From Termitomyces sp. T153 (Eukaryota > Basidiomycota > Agaricomycetes > Agaricales > Lyophyllaceae): a stretch of 51,551 nucleotides of DNA. Positions 22,208 to 31,372 of this stretch are shown piece by piece. The first letter of the stretch is position 1, and each line of letters starts with the position of its first letter. The translations under genes were made by a program, and so were the position numbers. The notes beneath the pieces were generated by a model. The model was not told the origin of the DNA. It worked only from the letters and a program-made list of their open reading frames with translations, and ran no database searches. Location: contig JACKQL020000205.1 of NCBI GenBank assembly GCA_018296165.2, positions 1 through 51,551 of the forward strand, in the 5' to 3' direction.

Positions 22208-23236
22208 TTAAAATTTTGGATCACTATCTCCTCCAACACCTGCCTTTGGCACCTTCCCTCTTTGAAGAGTGGGCAGGGCTGTCCGGCGACCAGTATTAGG
22301 ATCTCTGATAGTTATGATGGCACTGCCATCTTGAAGGTTTTGTATGTTGCTCTCTGTTAGTGTGTCAAATGGACGACCCAACAAGACAGTATAAGCTGGC
22401 TTGACAAAGATATGCACTTGTAGATAAATGGTGAAGCCTTCAGCAAAAGTAAATAGCACATTTTTGGCTAAACCAACTGATGTATTCACTTGACTGTTGG
22501 CACTCTCCATTCTTAAGCATATGTCTGGATCCCAAGTCAATCCTAAACGAAGTGCCTCATCTAGTGCCATACAGACTATCTGAGAACCACTATCTAGAAT
22601 TGTCTCTACTTGTCCCCTCTGATTGACAATAGGGTTCAAGGATCTCAACACTTGCAAATCTCTTGCCACATACACCACTACTGGCTTTTCTCCTGGAGGG
22701 ATATTTTCCAAGTAAGTGGCTACACAATCCTGATGCACTACTGCACCAGTAGGCAAGTCATCCTGTGTTCCATCTGCAATGAAATAGGTTGCCATTGGTA
22801 GGTCATTGACATGTACTTTGTCAGGTGGTTTCTTCTCCCTTACAGTCTGCTGTTGAACTGCTACTCTTGGGATATTAGGATCCCTAGACTGAGTCCCTGA
22901 TTTGAGAGTCAATTTTTGTATCATTGCCTCTCTTAATCCAGGAGCCACATCTAACAGTTCTCCAGTACTGAAAGGTACAGTAGCCTCCCAGAGTTTATCA
23001 ATGGTCCTATCCCACTCCTTCCTCTTTGTTCCTGTTAAGGAACTTTTAACAGTGTCCTGCACTGGCAAGTCTGGTCCCTCATTGAGGGCTGGAACCTTCT
23101 CAAAAGGTAGGTCCAGTTTTGGTGCAACTCTAGGTGGAATCACCAGAGTTAGCTTTTCTTTCCAGGGTTTTTCAGGGGTTCTCTCTGGCAATGAGGATAC
23201 TCCTGGTTGAGATGCCTCTTTCCTGATTGCCTTCAT
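22208..23236 (-). CDS. Retropepsin ORF of element B
   Basis: This is an intact 342-codon frame starting at ATG 23236, six bases past the Gag stop and in the -1 frame relative to Gag. The protease core is TILDSGSQIVCMALDEALRL with the catalytic Asp, and VLLGRPFDTL supplies the second family motif. The N-terminal two thirds form a linker with no recognised domain. It is homologous to the protease of family C (ECIPDSGSQIILMS, ILLGCPFDVL). Only one protease domain is present, unlike family A. The protein would cleave the Gag-Pol precursor. Expression would need reinitiation or a -1 shift at the Gag stop. Confidence 0.85.
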   Translation of the reverse strand: MKAIRKEASQPGVSSLPERTPEKPWKEKLTLVIPPRVAPKLDLPFEKVPALNEGPDLPVQDTVKSSLTGTKRKEWDRTIDKLWEATVPFSTGELLDVAPGLREAMIQKLTLKSGTQSRDPNIPRVAVQQQTVREKKPPDKVHVNDLPMATYFIADGTQDDLPTGAVVHQDCVATYLENIPPGEKPVVVYVARDLQVLRSLNPIVNQRGQVETILDSGSQIVCMALDEALRLGLTWDPDICLRMESANSQVNTSVGLAKNVLFTFAEGFTIYLQVHIFVKPAYTVLLGRPFDTLTESNIQNLQDGSAIITIRDPNTGRRTALPTLQRGKVPKAGVGGDSDPKF

Positions 23237-23244
23237 TGAGTCAT

Positions 23245-24717
23245 TTAAAAATCCTTAGAGGCAGATTTCTGTCCCTCAGGACTGGCTGTGTTTCTGGTGT
23301 TGATCAACACACTGAGCATCTCAGCCATTTTATTGAAACCTTTCTCCAAGTCTCCCAAGCGATCTGACTCCTTATATTGAAGGCGCTCTAGCATGTCATC
23401 CCTTGTATCTCTAGCAGAGTTCACATAGGTAGAGTAAGTGACTGTCTCTGGAGGGTCATCTTCTGGCCATCCAAAGTACATGTTCACCTGCTTATCATGT
23501 ACTTGTGCTAATCTAGCATGAGGAGATATACCAGCAGGATCCCTAGGTAAAGGAGCACCATTAGGTAGCCTGGCTCTCCCTTCCAGTAGGATGATCCATC
23601 CTTTTTGTACATCTCCCTTGATGACTTCACACTCTGAGATTCTATGCCCAGTTTGCCAACAATAGAAGCAAGTAACACCACTTCTTCCAGAAGTTGGAAA
23701 TGTAGGAGGCCCTTCTGTCCTTATGCCTTGGTTCCCTTTGGTATTTAAGAAGGTATTGCGCATGTCCAACTGACCAGCTTGCAAAGCTTGCATGGTACTC
23801 TGGATGCTCCCTATTTGTTTCCCAATGGTAACCACAGTATCTTGGAGATGAGCCATTTTCTCCTCCACTTCCTCCTCCTTAATGTTTCCCCTACTAGTTT
23901 CCATTTTCTCTACTCTTTCCCCTCTAGGGCTCCTTACAGTAGCACCATCTATCAAGGTCCCCACTACTATCAGCACTTCTAATAGGTCATATTTGTTGTC
24001 CTTGTGCCTATTCCTAGCAGGGTCTTTGTAGTGGCCATATCTACTGATCAACCTCTCCTCAATCACATCTCCAAAAGCTGGTGTAAAGCACCCCAGGAAT
24101 TTGTCTACCAGAGACCCATTCCCAGTGACATTAGCCAACTTCTTAGCCTCAGCTCTAAATTTTCTTATGAGAGAATGGATTTCTGTAGTGTCATTCCTAC
24201 TAAGTCTGGCATGTTCTCTGCAGATTCTGTCCAGGTTTGCAACACTACCTGTGTCATCCACTGCTTCTGGATAAGACTCCTTGATCTCTTTCTCAAAAGC
24301 AGACCAAGTATAGTCATCTCCAAAGGAATCAAAGCCCAGCCATTCCTGTTCAGTCTGAGCATCCACATACTCCAAGATTCTCTTTTTCCTTTCTTTATCT
24401 CCATGGATCCCAGCATGCTCAAACAGAGAGATCATCCTTTGCAAAAAGCGACGAACCTCAGAGGGCTCAGTATGCTTAAACTTAGGTGCATCCCTGCTGT
24501 CAGGCAGTGGCAGTTTGTATCTGATATTTTGCTCCATTATTGAGGCAGTAGAAACTGGTTGAGTAGTAGGGCACAGTTCTTTGAGTGAGCTTGAAATTAC
24601 TTTCTCAGTCTGAAGTTTTCTCTTTCTGAGTAAGGTTTCAGGGTCAGGCAAAAAGGACTTTGAACCACTGCTATTGGTCCTAGTTTCTCTTTTCCTTAAT
24701 GTAACAGAGTTTTTCAC
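23245..24717 (-). CDS. Gag of element B with CCHC zinc knuckle
   Basis: This open minus-strand frame is 490 codons long if read from 24717, where the first codon is GTG; the first in-frame ATG is 24537 (MEQNIRYKLPLPDSRDAPKF), giving 430 codons. The family C homologue also has an N-terminal extension, so the true start is open. A capsid-like region includes EYVDAQTEQEWLGFDSFGDD, matching YAAQYVSYDTAETWLGLPEF in family C. The nucleocapsid knuckle CFYCWQTGHRISEC (CX2CX4HX4C) lies at 23670-23629. A predicted coiled stretch precedes it. The frame contains no CG from 24001 to 24448 yet has no stop, which differs from the stop-ridden family A. Confidence 0.88.
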   Translation of the reverse strand: MKNSVTLRKRETRTNSSGSKSFLPDPETLLRKRKLQTEKVISSSLKELCPTTQPVSTASIMEQNIRYKLPLPDSRDAPKFKHTEPSEVRRFLQRMISLFEHAGIHGDKERKKRILEYVDAQTEQEWLGFDSFGDDYTWSAFEKEIKESYPEAVDDTGSVANLDRICREHARLSRNDTTEIHSLIRKFRAEAKKLANVTGNGSLVDKFLGCFTPAFGDVIEERLISRYGHYKDPARNRHKDNKYDLLEVLIVVGTLIDGATVRSPRGERVEKMETSRGNIKEEEVEEKMAHLQDTVVTIGKQIGSIQSTMQALQAGQLDMRNTFLNTKGNQGIRTEGPPTFPTSGRSGVTCFYCWQTGHRISECEVIKGDVQKGWIILLEGRARLPNGAPLPRDPAGISPHARLAQVHDKQVNMYFGWPEDDPPETVTYSTYVNSARDTRDDMLERLQYKESDRLGDLEKGFNKMAEMLSVLINTRNTASPEGQKSASKDF

Positions 24718-24835
24718 CTTGGTTGCAATAACTTCAGGTGTTTTGGGCCAAGACCCAGGTGGTGCAAAACTAATGTTTCACAAGGGTTGGACTTCCTCAA
24801 GGAAATCCAAAAGTAAGTTTTTGTGCAACAAAAGC

Positions 24836-24853
24836 CCCTCGCGGTGGGCTCCA
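24836..24853 (-). other. Primer-binding site of element B
   Basis: Minus-strand TGGAGCCCACCGCGAGGG starts two bases inside the 5' LTR. It begins with TGG, complementary to a tRNA CCA end, and differs by one base from the site in element C at 31303-31320. Which tRNA it matches cannot be told without a tRNA set. Confidence 0.75.
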
Positions 24854-24855
24854 GA

Positions 24856-25695
24856 TGATGCGAAATGTAAGTTTGATGCCATCAATGATGTGATCAACTT
24901 ATCAAACTTTCTATTCACAGTTTGTTTGGAGGCTTTTAGTTACACGCCAACTCAAGTAGACTTTCAATAGAAAAGTATTTTAATATTCTTAATGATTTTA
25001 TTCCAAGGTTGAGACGGTCTCGCACTAAGGAATGGGCTCAATAGTATATTTACTGGTCCCGAAGCCACTAATAACTCTTAAGCCTAAGAATTCCGCTCCC
25101 TGGGGAATTCCGAGCCGTGGTACGTAGTCTGATTGCCTTTCTCCCTATTTTCCCGTTCCTTTTATACTTCGCTATTCGTGCACGGACCAGTGCGTTCCGC
25201 GTGGTTTTGTGCTGCGATAATCGGTCTCCGTGTCATCTCTCCTGTGTCATTCCGTCCATCCGTGATTTTTATTTTATCCTTTCTTTCCGCCCCTTCTCTT
25301 CTAACCGTTTTATGGTCGTCTTTCAGAACTCGATAGCGTAGCACAGGAATTTAGAATTCACGCGTTACGGTAGGTTTTTAATCGTCTGGAATTGTTTCGC
25401 AGTTTATTGCAGTGTTTCGTCGGCTTTGATGACTGTTCTCGGATTATGATCCGAGCATCTCGGCCCGAGCACTGCCACAGACTCGGCACATTGTTAGTCT
25501 GACGTATTTGCTTTGGGCTAGTCATCTTTTTCGTGTTTACGGAGGTGGTAGTACTCATTGGTTTTCAAGGTATGCTCTCGCGTCTACAGTTTTCGACGTT
25601 CGGCTTACAGTTTTCAGCCGTCTGGTATAGAAAACATTCCTTGTTTCTGTTTCTAAGTACTTTTGTCGGTCCTCAGTTTTGAGGCCGGCGTATCA
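24856..25695 (-). repeat. 5' LTR of element B
   Basis: 840 bp, TGATGCGAAATG...GGCGTATCA on the plus strand, direct repeat of 15792-16624. The polymorphisms between the two include gccgtcaat/gccatcaat and several 1-2 base indels. Confidence 0.92.
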
Positions 25696-25699
25696 ACAT
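25696..25699 (+). repeat. Target site duplication ACAT, right copy
   Basis: Matches 15788-15791 and overlaps the ATG that now opens the 3' F-box fragment. Confidence 0.8.
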
Positions 25700-26753
25700 G
25701 GCCTTATATCGACTCTGGCTCGAACGTACTCGTGGAGCTCCTTTGGTTATCAATTTTGATATATATAACAAATATCAGGAGTTTGATGCTGCTTTGAACT
25801 TATTTTTTTCGCATAGCTCCCATTGGGCCGATGTGACAATTATACTGCAGCCATTGACGTATGCCAAGCTTTTGGGATTGCGGCCAGAGGATGTCCCGAT
25901 GCTGAAGAAAGTCCACATTCTAGGCGAGGAACTTCGCTTTACCAAGGATGATGCCAACAAAATCATTTCTACTCTTTCACAACTACCAACCCTATCTAAT
26001 TTGACCTGGTCCTTTCACATTCCAGAGAACATCTTTTCGTTGACGTGGCCAAATCTTAGAAGGTTTTCCACAGGGATGTGTCTACAGACCGCAGAATGTT
26101 TGGCATTGCTATCTTGTTTCCCGCGGATCGAAGATATTGTCTTCGGCTGTTATGTTCACTCCCCGATTAATGTCGCCTTTTCCTCTGTCACAGTTGAAAG
26201 CCTTCGCTCATTGAAAATTCGGAGCCTTGATGACCCTGCAGAGCTCTTCAATGCCCTCACTCTTCCATCCTTGAATGCCCTCCAATTTCCCCAACCTGAG
26301 GATCGCTCTAGTCCTGAGAATCTCATCAATCGTTCTGGTTGCACACTTCGTCACTTGACAATCTGTGGAATGGGGGTGCGCGGTGATCACCTCCCTTACG
26401 AGCTCGCCAGTTTTCTCGAACTGGAGTGTTTTCGCTCCATATACTCATTTAAGCTAACTTTCATGCAATATCTGACGGATGAAGTTGCAAAGAGGCTCAC
26501 ATGGAACATTGACAGTGATGACTCAGCTCAGATGTTTCCCTATCTGTCCACAATTAATATTGAGGGTTTTGCTACCACCGATGGTGTTTTTTCACGCATG
26601 ATCTCATCACGGTGGAAAGGAGGTCAGCATCCTCATGGGCTCAAACGTGTTGAGCTTCCAGAGAGTTTTTGGGGTTGGGATCATAGAAAGATTGATATAG
26701 CTACTTTGAGTTGCTTGAGAGAACAAGGGCTAGCAAGTGTCCGGATAAGCTGA
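25700..26753 (+). pseudogene. F-box gene, 3' part (leucine-rich-repeat region)
   Basis: This open frame continues the F-box gene past the element: ALYRLWLERTRGAPLVINFD follows KKDDM in the rejoined frame. An ATG at 25698, formed at the target duplication, opens a 351-codon frame and could in principle be translated without the F-box. The sequence has the irregular leucine-rich pattern of these proteins (LPTLSNLTWSFHIPENIF, LRSLKIRSLDDPAELFNALT, GCTLRHLTICGMG) used for substrate recognition. A nearly identical inverted copy lies at 51551-50823. It faces the next gene tail to tail, with stop codons only about 40 bp apart. Confidence 0.85.
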
Positions 26754-26792
26754 GGATGATTCTATCAAGATATTTTGTTAATAATGAATATA

Positions 26793-27889
26793 CTACCACC
26801 ACCTTCCTACTGTCTCGTTCACCACAAGCCACTGTCTTTCGCGCGTGAGAGCTTTGAATTGTTTACGATCCACAGTATGCGTTACTGCTGGATCCCAAGA
26901 ATAGGTGAGGATGAACGAAGGGCGGGACTCGGATCGCATTTGAACAACCTTAGATAGTTCACCATCATCGGAAAAACAGGGTGAGAATCCCAAGTCACTG
27001 AGCCTCGGGCATTGATAATATTGGATTGTCTCTCCCATGTATCCCTGACGAGTCTTAACAACAATTAAGGCCTGCACGACTGAGTTCGTGATAGACGGTG
27101 GGCGTTTCTGGCGATCTCGGAAGATGTTGTAGTCGTCGTAAACCCAAAGTTGCTGAAGTTGGTTTGTATACCTCAACTCGAGAAATTTCTTCAACTCATC
27201 AGCCTTTGGGAACATGTTCAACAGTACCAACGACTCTAGATAACAACCAGATTGCTGTACAAGGCCTCTGAAGCCATAATTTTTCGACGTTTTGGAAGTA
27301 AGATCTATTGTTGATGCATCCCGTTCCATTGTAAGGGAAAGTAATCTCGGACAATGAATTGCGTTAAGGAATTCCTCTGGTAGCTGAAATATAGTTGAGT
27401 TATGGAGGGTGTTGAGCTTGTTTGCATAGACACGTGGTTGGTTTTCCAGCGCAGAGTCTTCCAAGTTTCCGGGCTCATCCGGTCTGAGGATAACAGAGAG
27501 GGATTCGAGGCTGTAGCAGCACTTGAGGATGATCAGGCAACGTTTTGTGCTGATCATGCGGTCGATGTTGAGCTCAGTAAATCCATGCATGGCATCCAAG
27601 AGTCTGAACAGGCGTCGCTCAAATCTAATGGCAGGAATTGTTGGATGTTTCATAGTACTTTCAACGAAAATCTTGCGCAAAACATCTAGTAAGGCGGTCT
27701 TATTTTTCGCTTTTGGTGGTTGTGAGGACTTGTGAGTCTTAGTCAATTTTCCAATCATTGTTGGTAATACGAGCTGGATATGAGAGATTCGAGTCAGTTA
27801 CAGATGTTCACGGTTATAGTAAGTTGTACTGATACCTTGTCGTTGAAAATTGGATGCAGTATAAGTTCATCTGGAGGTAAACCCCATGG
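26793..27889 (-). CDS. F-box-like protein with leucine-rich region
   Basis: The main exon 27773-26793 holds a 321-codon frame from ATG 27758 (IGKLTKTHKSSQPPKAKNKT) to the stop. Upstream, a 62-nt intron (gtatca...atccag, 27835-27774, with a taactgac branch-type sequence) joins at phase 0 to an exon reading PWGLPPDELILHPIFNDK, which resembles the start of an F-box (LPxEL..xI). An in-frame TAA lies just upstream near 27893, so the true N-terminus is uncertain. The body has leucine-rich segments (LILKCCYSLESLSVILRPDE, NQLQQLWVYDDYNIF). Likely role: substrate adaptor of an SCF ligase, inferred only. The inverted paralogue at 49690-50783 has a one-base shift in the upstream exon. Confidence 0.6.
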
Positions 27890-27947
27890 CTTTTAAACCT
27901 CAAGGATGATGACCGTGAACAATGTGTCTCCAAGGTTTTTAATGATA

Positions 27948-28397
27948 TCAGACACGATTGTATCTCGAGTAAGACATGTCATAGAGATGCACAAACAAGA
28001 GAATCAAAAGAAGGACAAAACCTCGGTACAAGATCGTCAAGAGATTATAAGGTGAATGAACAATAGGGAAAAGCATTATACTGGCTTCTAAGGCGTTCTG
28101 AGAGTGTACTGTTGACATACCTGGTTTCTTCATCAATACGTTCGTAATTTGGAACAAGATATAGCACCTGACAAGTACTGGAGCTGCTGTGAACAAGAGA
28201 AACCTTAACACAAAAGAGATGCTGCGAACAGCCTTGGACTCTTTAACAGAAAGATAGAGAACAAGAAATTGAAGCCGGAAAAGGGCATCATTATACTGGA
28301 TTTTTCTGCAGGTGAAAGCGTCATTACGTCCTTTGTTTTTCATTTGAAGGTTCAGTAGAAGAGATATCCAAAGTCCGATTTCAGCAAGGCTACACAT
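27948..28397 (-). CDS. Hypothetical frame, repeated in both arms
   Basis: 149 codons starting MCSLAEIGLWISLLLNLQMK. The inverted copy at 49181-49555 keeps most of the sequence (MCSLAEIGLRMSLLLNLQIK) but stops earlier. Hydrophobic and Leu-rich, no recognised domain. It lies upstream of the F-box-like gene on the same strand and overlaps the first unit of the tandem array, so it may be 5' flanking sequence or a lost exon and not a gene. Confidence 0.3.
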   Translation of the reverse strand: MCSLAEIGLWISLLLNLQMKNKGRNDAFTCRKIQYNDALFRLQFLVLYLSVKESKAVRSISFVLRFLLFTAAPVLVRCYILFQITNVLMKKPGMSTVHSQNALEASIMLFPIVHSPYNLLTILYRGFVLLLILLFVHLYDMSYSRYNRV

Positions 28398-28955
28398 TCT
28401 CCTATCCTCAGGTGTAGTACATAAGTCCTCACATTGAAATTTTTCCTAGAAATGCAAACAGCCTTAGACCCCTTAACAGAAACATAAAGAACAAGAGACT
28501 GAATCCAGAAAAGGGCATCATTATAACTGTTTTCTTATGCATTGTGAAAGCGTCATTACGTCCTTTGTTTTTTATTTGAAGGTTCAGGTAGAAGGGGTAT
28601 CCGAAATCCGATTTCAGCAAGGTTGCACATTCTCCTATCAGGTGTAATAAGTCGTCACATTGAGATTTTTCCTATGAATGGGAACAGCCTAAGTCGCCAC
28701 ATTGAAATTGTTCCTATGAATGCGAACAGCCTTAGACGTCTTAACAGAAATATAAAGAACAAGACCGTCAAGGAGGGATTGAAGCCAGAAAAGGGCATCA
28801 TTACACTGGATTCTTATGCATTGTGGAAACGTCATTACGTCCTTCGTTTTTCAAGTTAGGGATATCCGAAATCTGATTTCGGGGCAAGGCTACCTACACA
28901 TACATTCTTCTATCCTCAGGTGTAATAAATCGTCACATTAAATTTTCTATATGAA
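28227..28955. repeat. Tandem array of about 230-bp units
   Basis: Units begin aacagcctt(a/g)ga at 28227, 28457 and 28725, with a 42-bp partial unit at 28683. Each carries aagggcatcatta, gcgtcattacgtcctt and gatatcc(a/g)aa. The right arm of the inverted duplication has only one equivalent (about 49120-49345), so the array grew after, or was lost from, one arm. Confidence 0.8.
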
Positions 28956-29169
28956 TCGTTTCCTCACCGTCTAGATAACCCTCTTGCAAGTGAACCAATA
29001 GCAGATAATAGGCATCGTACTTCAAAATAACATATCTGCACTCCTCACACGACAACTCGGACTCGTAGCAACCCCAAGTCATCCCTTTAGAAACTGGACT
29101 ATTCAGCGTTTCATACACGAGATGAACCTTGTCAACAAACCAAGTACCTTTGTCTCGCTCAAAGTTCAA
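28931..29169 (-). pseudogene. Gene fragment WFVDKVHLVYETL, unknown protein
   Basis: An open minus-strand frame of about 78 codons reads NFERDKGTWFVDKVHLVYET and later TWGCYESELSCEECRYVILK, with coding-like content, ending TIHIENLM before the stop. The first codon is GTG or lies upstream, so this is probably an internal or terminal exon. Decayed versions occur in inverted orientation at 48905-49100 (stops after KVHLV) and at 12600-12530. Three degraded copies of one sequence suggest a small multicopy host gene or a passenger of the duplicated block. Unrecognised. Confidence 0.4.
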
Positions 29170-29290
29170 GTTTTCAAGTGTAGGTATGTATCGATGAGAA
29201 AGAATACGAATACAAAAACTTGTCGTTGTCTCGCTCCGGATTTGACTTCACAATTTCACTGCCCAACATTACATCACAAGCCACACGCCT
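29095..29290. repeat. Repeat S, copy 2
   Basis: Direct match to 12530-12780. It is cut at its right end by the truncated family A element. Confidence 0.8.
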
Positions 29291-29296
29291 CTCAAA

Positions 29297-30213
29297 GAGG
29301 GTGCCTCACCCCTGTTTAGCAAGATCTACAACATGTCCAAGATCAAGCTCTGGGCCCTGAAGGAGTACCTTGATGACATGCTTGGCAAGGGTTTCATATG
29401 CCTGTCAATCTCTGCTGCCAGTGCTCTGGTCTTGTATGCCAAGAAGAAGGATGGATCACTCCAACTCTGTGTGGATTATTGGGGACTTAACAAAGTCACC
29501 AAAAAGAACTGGTACCCCCTCCTCCTGATTGGAGATCTCATTGACTGTCTCCACAGTGCCAAGATCTACACAAAGATAGACCTCCACTCCAGCTATAACA
29601 ATGTCCAGATTGCTCTGGAACATGAATGAAAGACTGCCTTTTGCACCCACTATAGCCTCTTTGAGTACCTGGTAATGCCCTTTGGAATGACTAACTCCTC
29701 CACCACTTTCTAGTATTTCATGAACAACATCTTCCACAACATGAATGACATTTTTGTTATTGTGTACCTGGACGACATACTGATCTACTCAAATTCACCA
29801 GCAAAGCATCCAGAGCACATCCACCACATCTTGGAATGACTCCAGAAGTACCACCTTCATGCCAAACCTAAGAAATGCTCTTTCCACACAACAGAGGTCA
29901 AATACCTCGGGGTCATCATCACTCCTGACAGTGTGCACATGGATTCTGCCAAAGTCAATGCAATACTCAACTGGCCCCTGCCATGGAATGTCAAGGAGGT
30001 ACAGTCATTTCCGGGGTTTGCTAACTTTTATTGCCAATTTATCAACAACTACTCTGGAATCACCAAATCCCTCAACTGACTCATGTGAAAGGATGCCCCT
30101 TGGGATTGAAACAGCAAGTGCTAAAGTGTATTCCTCCTCCTGAAGAAGGCCTTCACCTCTGCTCTGGTCCTCCACCATTTCAACCCCTCCCTGCTGATCA
30201 TACTCAAATGCAA
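29297..30213 (+). pseudogene. Reverse transcriptase part of A2
   Basis: Reads AKKKDGSLQLCVDYWGLNKV, YKKID-type block as KIDLHSSYNNVQIALEHE, then a stop, LVMPFGMTNSSTTF and VYLDDILIYSNS. The YLDD active site (29765-29776) is intact, unlike A1. KYLGVIITPDSVHMDSAKV and FPGFANFYCQFI mark the thumb/connection. Most stops are TGA or TAG in place of CGA, CAG or TGG. The frame ends at element C within LIILKCN and resumes at 41433 as ASNYAIARILSQLDS, matching A1. Confidence 0.88.
30210..30213 (+). repeat. Target site duplication GCAA, left copy
   Basis: GCAA precedes the element C LTR and recurs at 41429-41432. Removing the element and one copy rejoins the A2 frame. Confidence 0.85.
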
Positions 30214-31299
30214 TGATGAGCCCCAGTTATTGCTGAGCACCATTTTTTGGCATTTTTTTTGGCATGGCAGACTTAGCGGCAGCTGACTACTTTGTATTTG
30301 ACACAAGTCACAACACTCAGCACATGGGACCAAGCCTGAGGGTTGGACCAAAGCACGAGACTCTAGCGACTATGAGACTTATTGAGCATGAGAAATATCA
30401 TGCGGAGTCTGGAGCTTGGGCCTAGATCATCAAGGCCTAGACCCCCTAGCAACGATTATTAGTGACCCTAGCAATCCTGGTGACAAAAACGGTGTTCTCC
30501 TACCATATATGGACAAATTATCAGACACATACCTTTTTACTATCATTTCATTGGCCGAGCTTACCAACACACTTGAACGGCATCTATGCTTCAGGTGTTG
30601 ACATCGGACTCATTTCTTGTTTTGGTTTTTATTAGCAATTAAGTGTTGCCAAGACTTCACCTAGGATTTTTCACTTAGTTACAGACTGATGCCTTGTATG
30701 CACCATAAGCACAGTGACAGACGCTGTTGCTAGTAGTACTTATTTGTTTACTTTCACATACTATACTTTGAAATGTATAAATACTGACTGTACATAGACA
30801 CTACAAAAAGAGAAAAATGGAACAGAGAACCCCCTTCAGAGTCGACTAGCTGCTCTCTCTCTAAGCCTACCAGCTTGAGATTTCACTTTGCCTGCCTTTC
30901 CCTTGTTTCATCTTTGACTCCGGCTTAGCGATGAGTCTCCTTGACTTCAACTTTGACTTAGTTGGGTACCGATTATGGGTGCCTATTTGTGTTAATTCGA
31001 CTTAGCAATGCTAGTGACCCTGGCTAGTGACTAGTTCACATTTGTCCCTTGGTTTCAATCCTTCCCTTACCATCTTCTCTCTCCATACTCTCCTCACCAC
31101 CATTATGATGACTTCAGCTGGCGATAGCACCTTCTTTCTACTTCACCCCATAACTCAACTTTTGCTCTAGTTCTCTGGGACAGTTACTGATTTGCCCTCA
31201 ACTATTAACTTCCTACTGCCAGCTACCCTATCTAGTGACTAGTGTTAGGTCCTCTCTTTAGGTTTCCTGCACGGCACTAGGTAGCATAGGAGCACATCA
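30214..31299 (+). repeat. 5' LTR of element C
   Basis: 1086 bp, TGATGAGCCCC...GGAGCACATCA, highly similar to 40352-41428. Confidence 0.95.
30776..30783 (+). promoter_or_regulatory. TATA-like box in the element C 5' LTR
   Basis: tataaata in the middle of the LTR, on the sense strand, followed by actgactgtacatagac. The same box is at 40914-40921 in the other LTR. It is a plausible core promoter for the element RNA. Confidence 0.45.
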
Positions 31300-31302
31300 T
31301 TT

Positions 31303-31320
31303 TGGAGCCCACTGCGAGGG
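31303..31320 (+). other. Primer-binding site of element C
   Basis: TGGAGCCCACTGCGAGGG, three bases past the LTR. It differs from the element B site by T for C at one CpG. Confidence 0.75.
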
Positions 31321-31372
31321 CCCTTTTAAGTTAACCATTCCGCCAGAAACAAGAGCTCAAGCAAAATGTTGC

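Larger units (their letters stand above)
15792..25695 (-). mobile_element. Ty3/gypsy-type LTR element, family B
   Basis: This is a complete 9.9-kb element on the minus strand: 5' LTR 25695-24856, primer-binding site, Gag, protease, reverse transcriptase, RNase H, integrase, an antisense gene region, polypurine tract, 3' LTR 16624-15792. It is flanked by ACAT on both sides. Its LTRs are close to identical with a few substitutions and short indels, and Gag and protease are still open, so it is the youngest complete insertion here. Pol beyond the protease has frameshifts. Gag-Pol resembles family C closely (DLYVGYDER, TLPMGWTNSVPIFH). No chromodomain was seen. Confidence 0.92.
26025..29200 (+). 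repeat. Inverted duplication, left arm
   Basis: The block containing the F-box 3' end, the F-box-like gene, the tandem array and the S fragment is repeated in reverse at 48873-51551. The matching frames differ by only a few residues across the F-box part (for example GGQHPHG against GSQHPHG). The left arm is longer because of the tandem array at 28227-28955. The arms flank about 19.5 kb of nested elements. Confidence 0.85.

Noticed and set aside
15792..25695. Reading the F-box interruption as a very long intron
   Set aside because: The insert has LTRs, a primer-binding site, a polypurine tract and a 4-bp target duplication, which define a retrotransposon.
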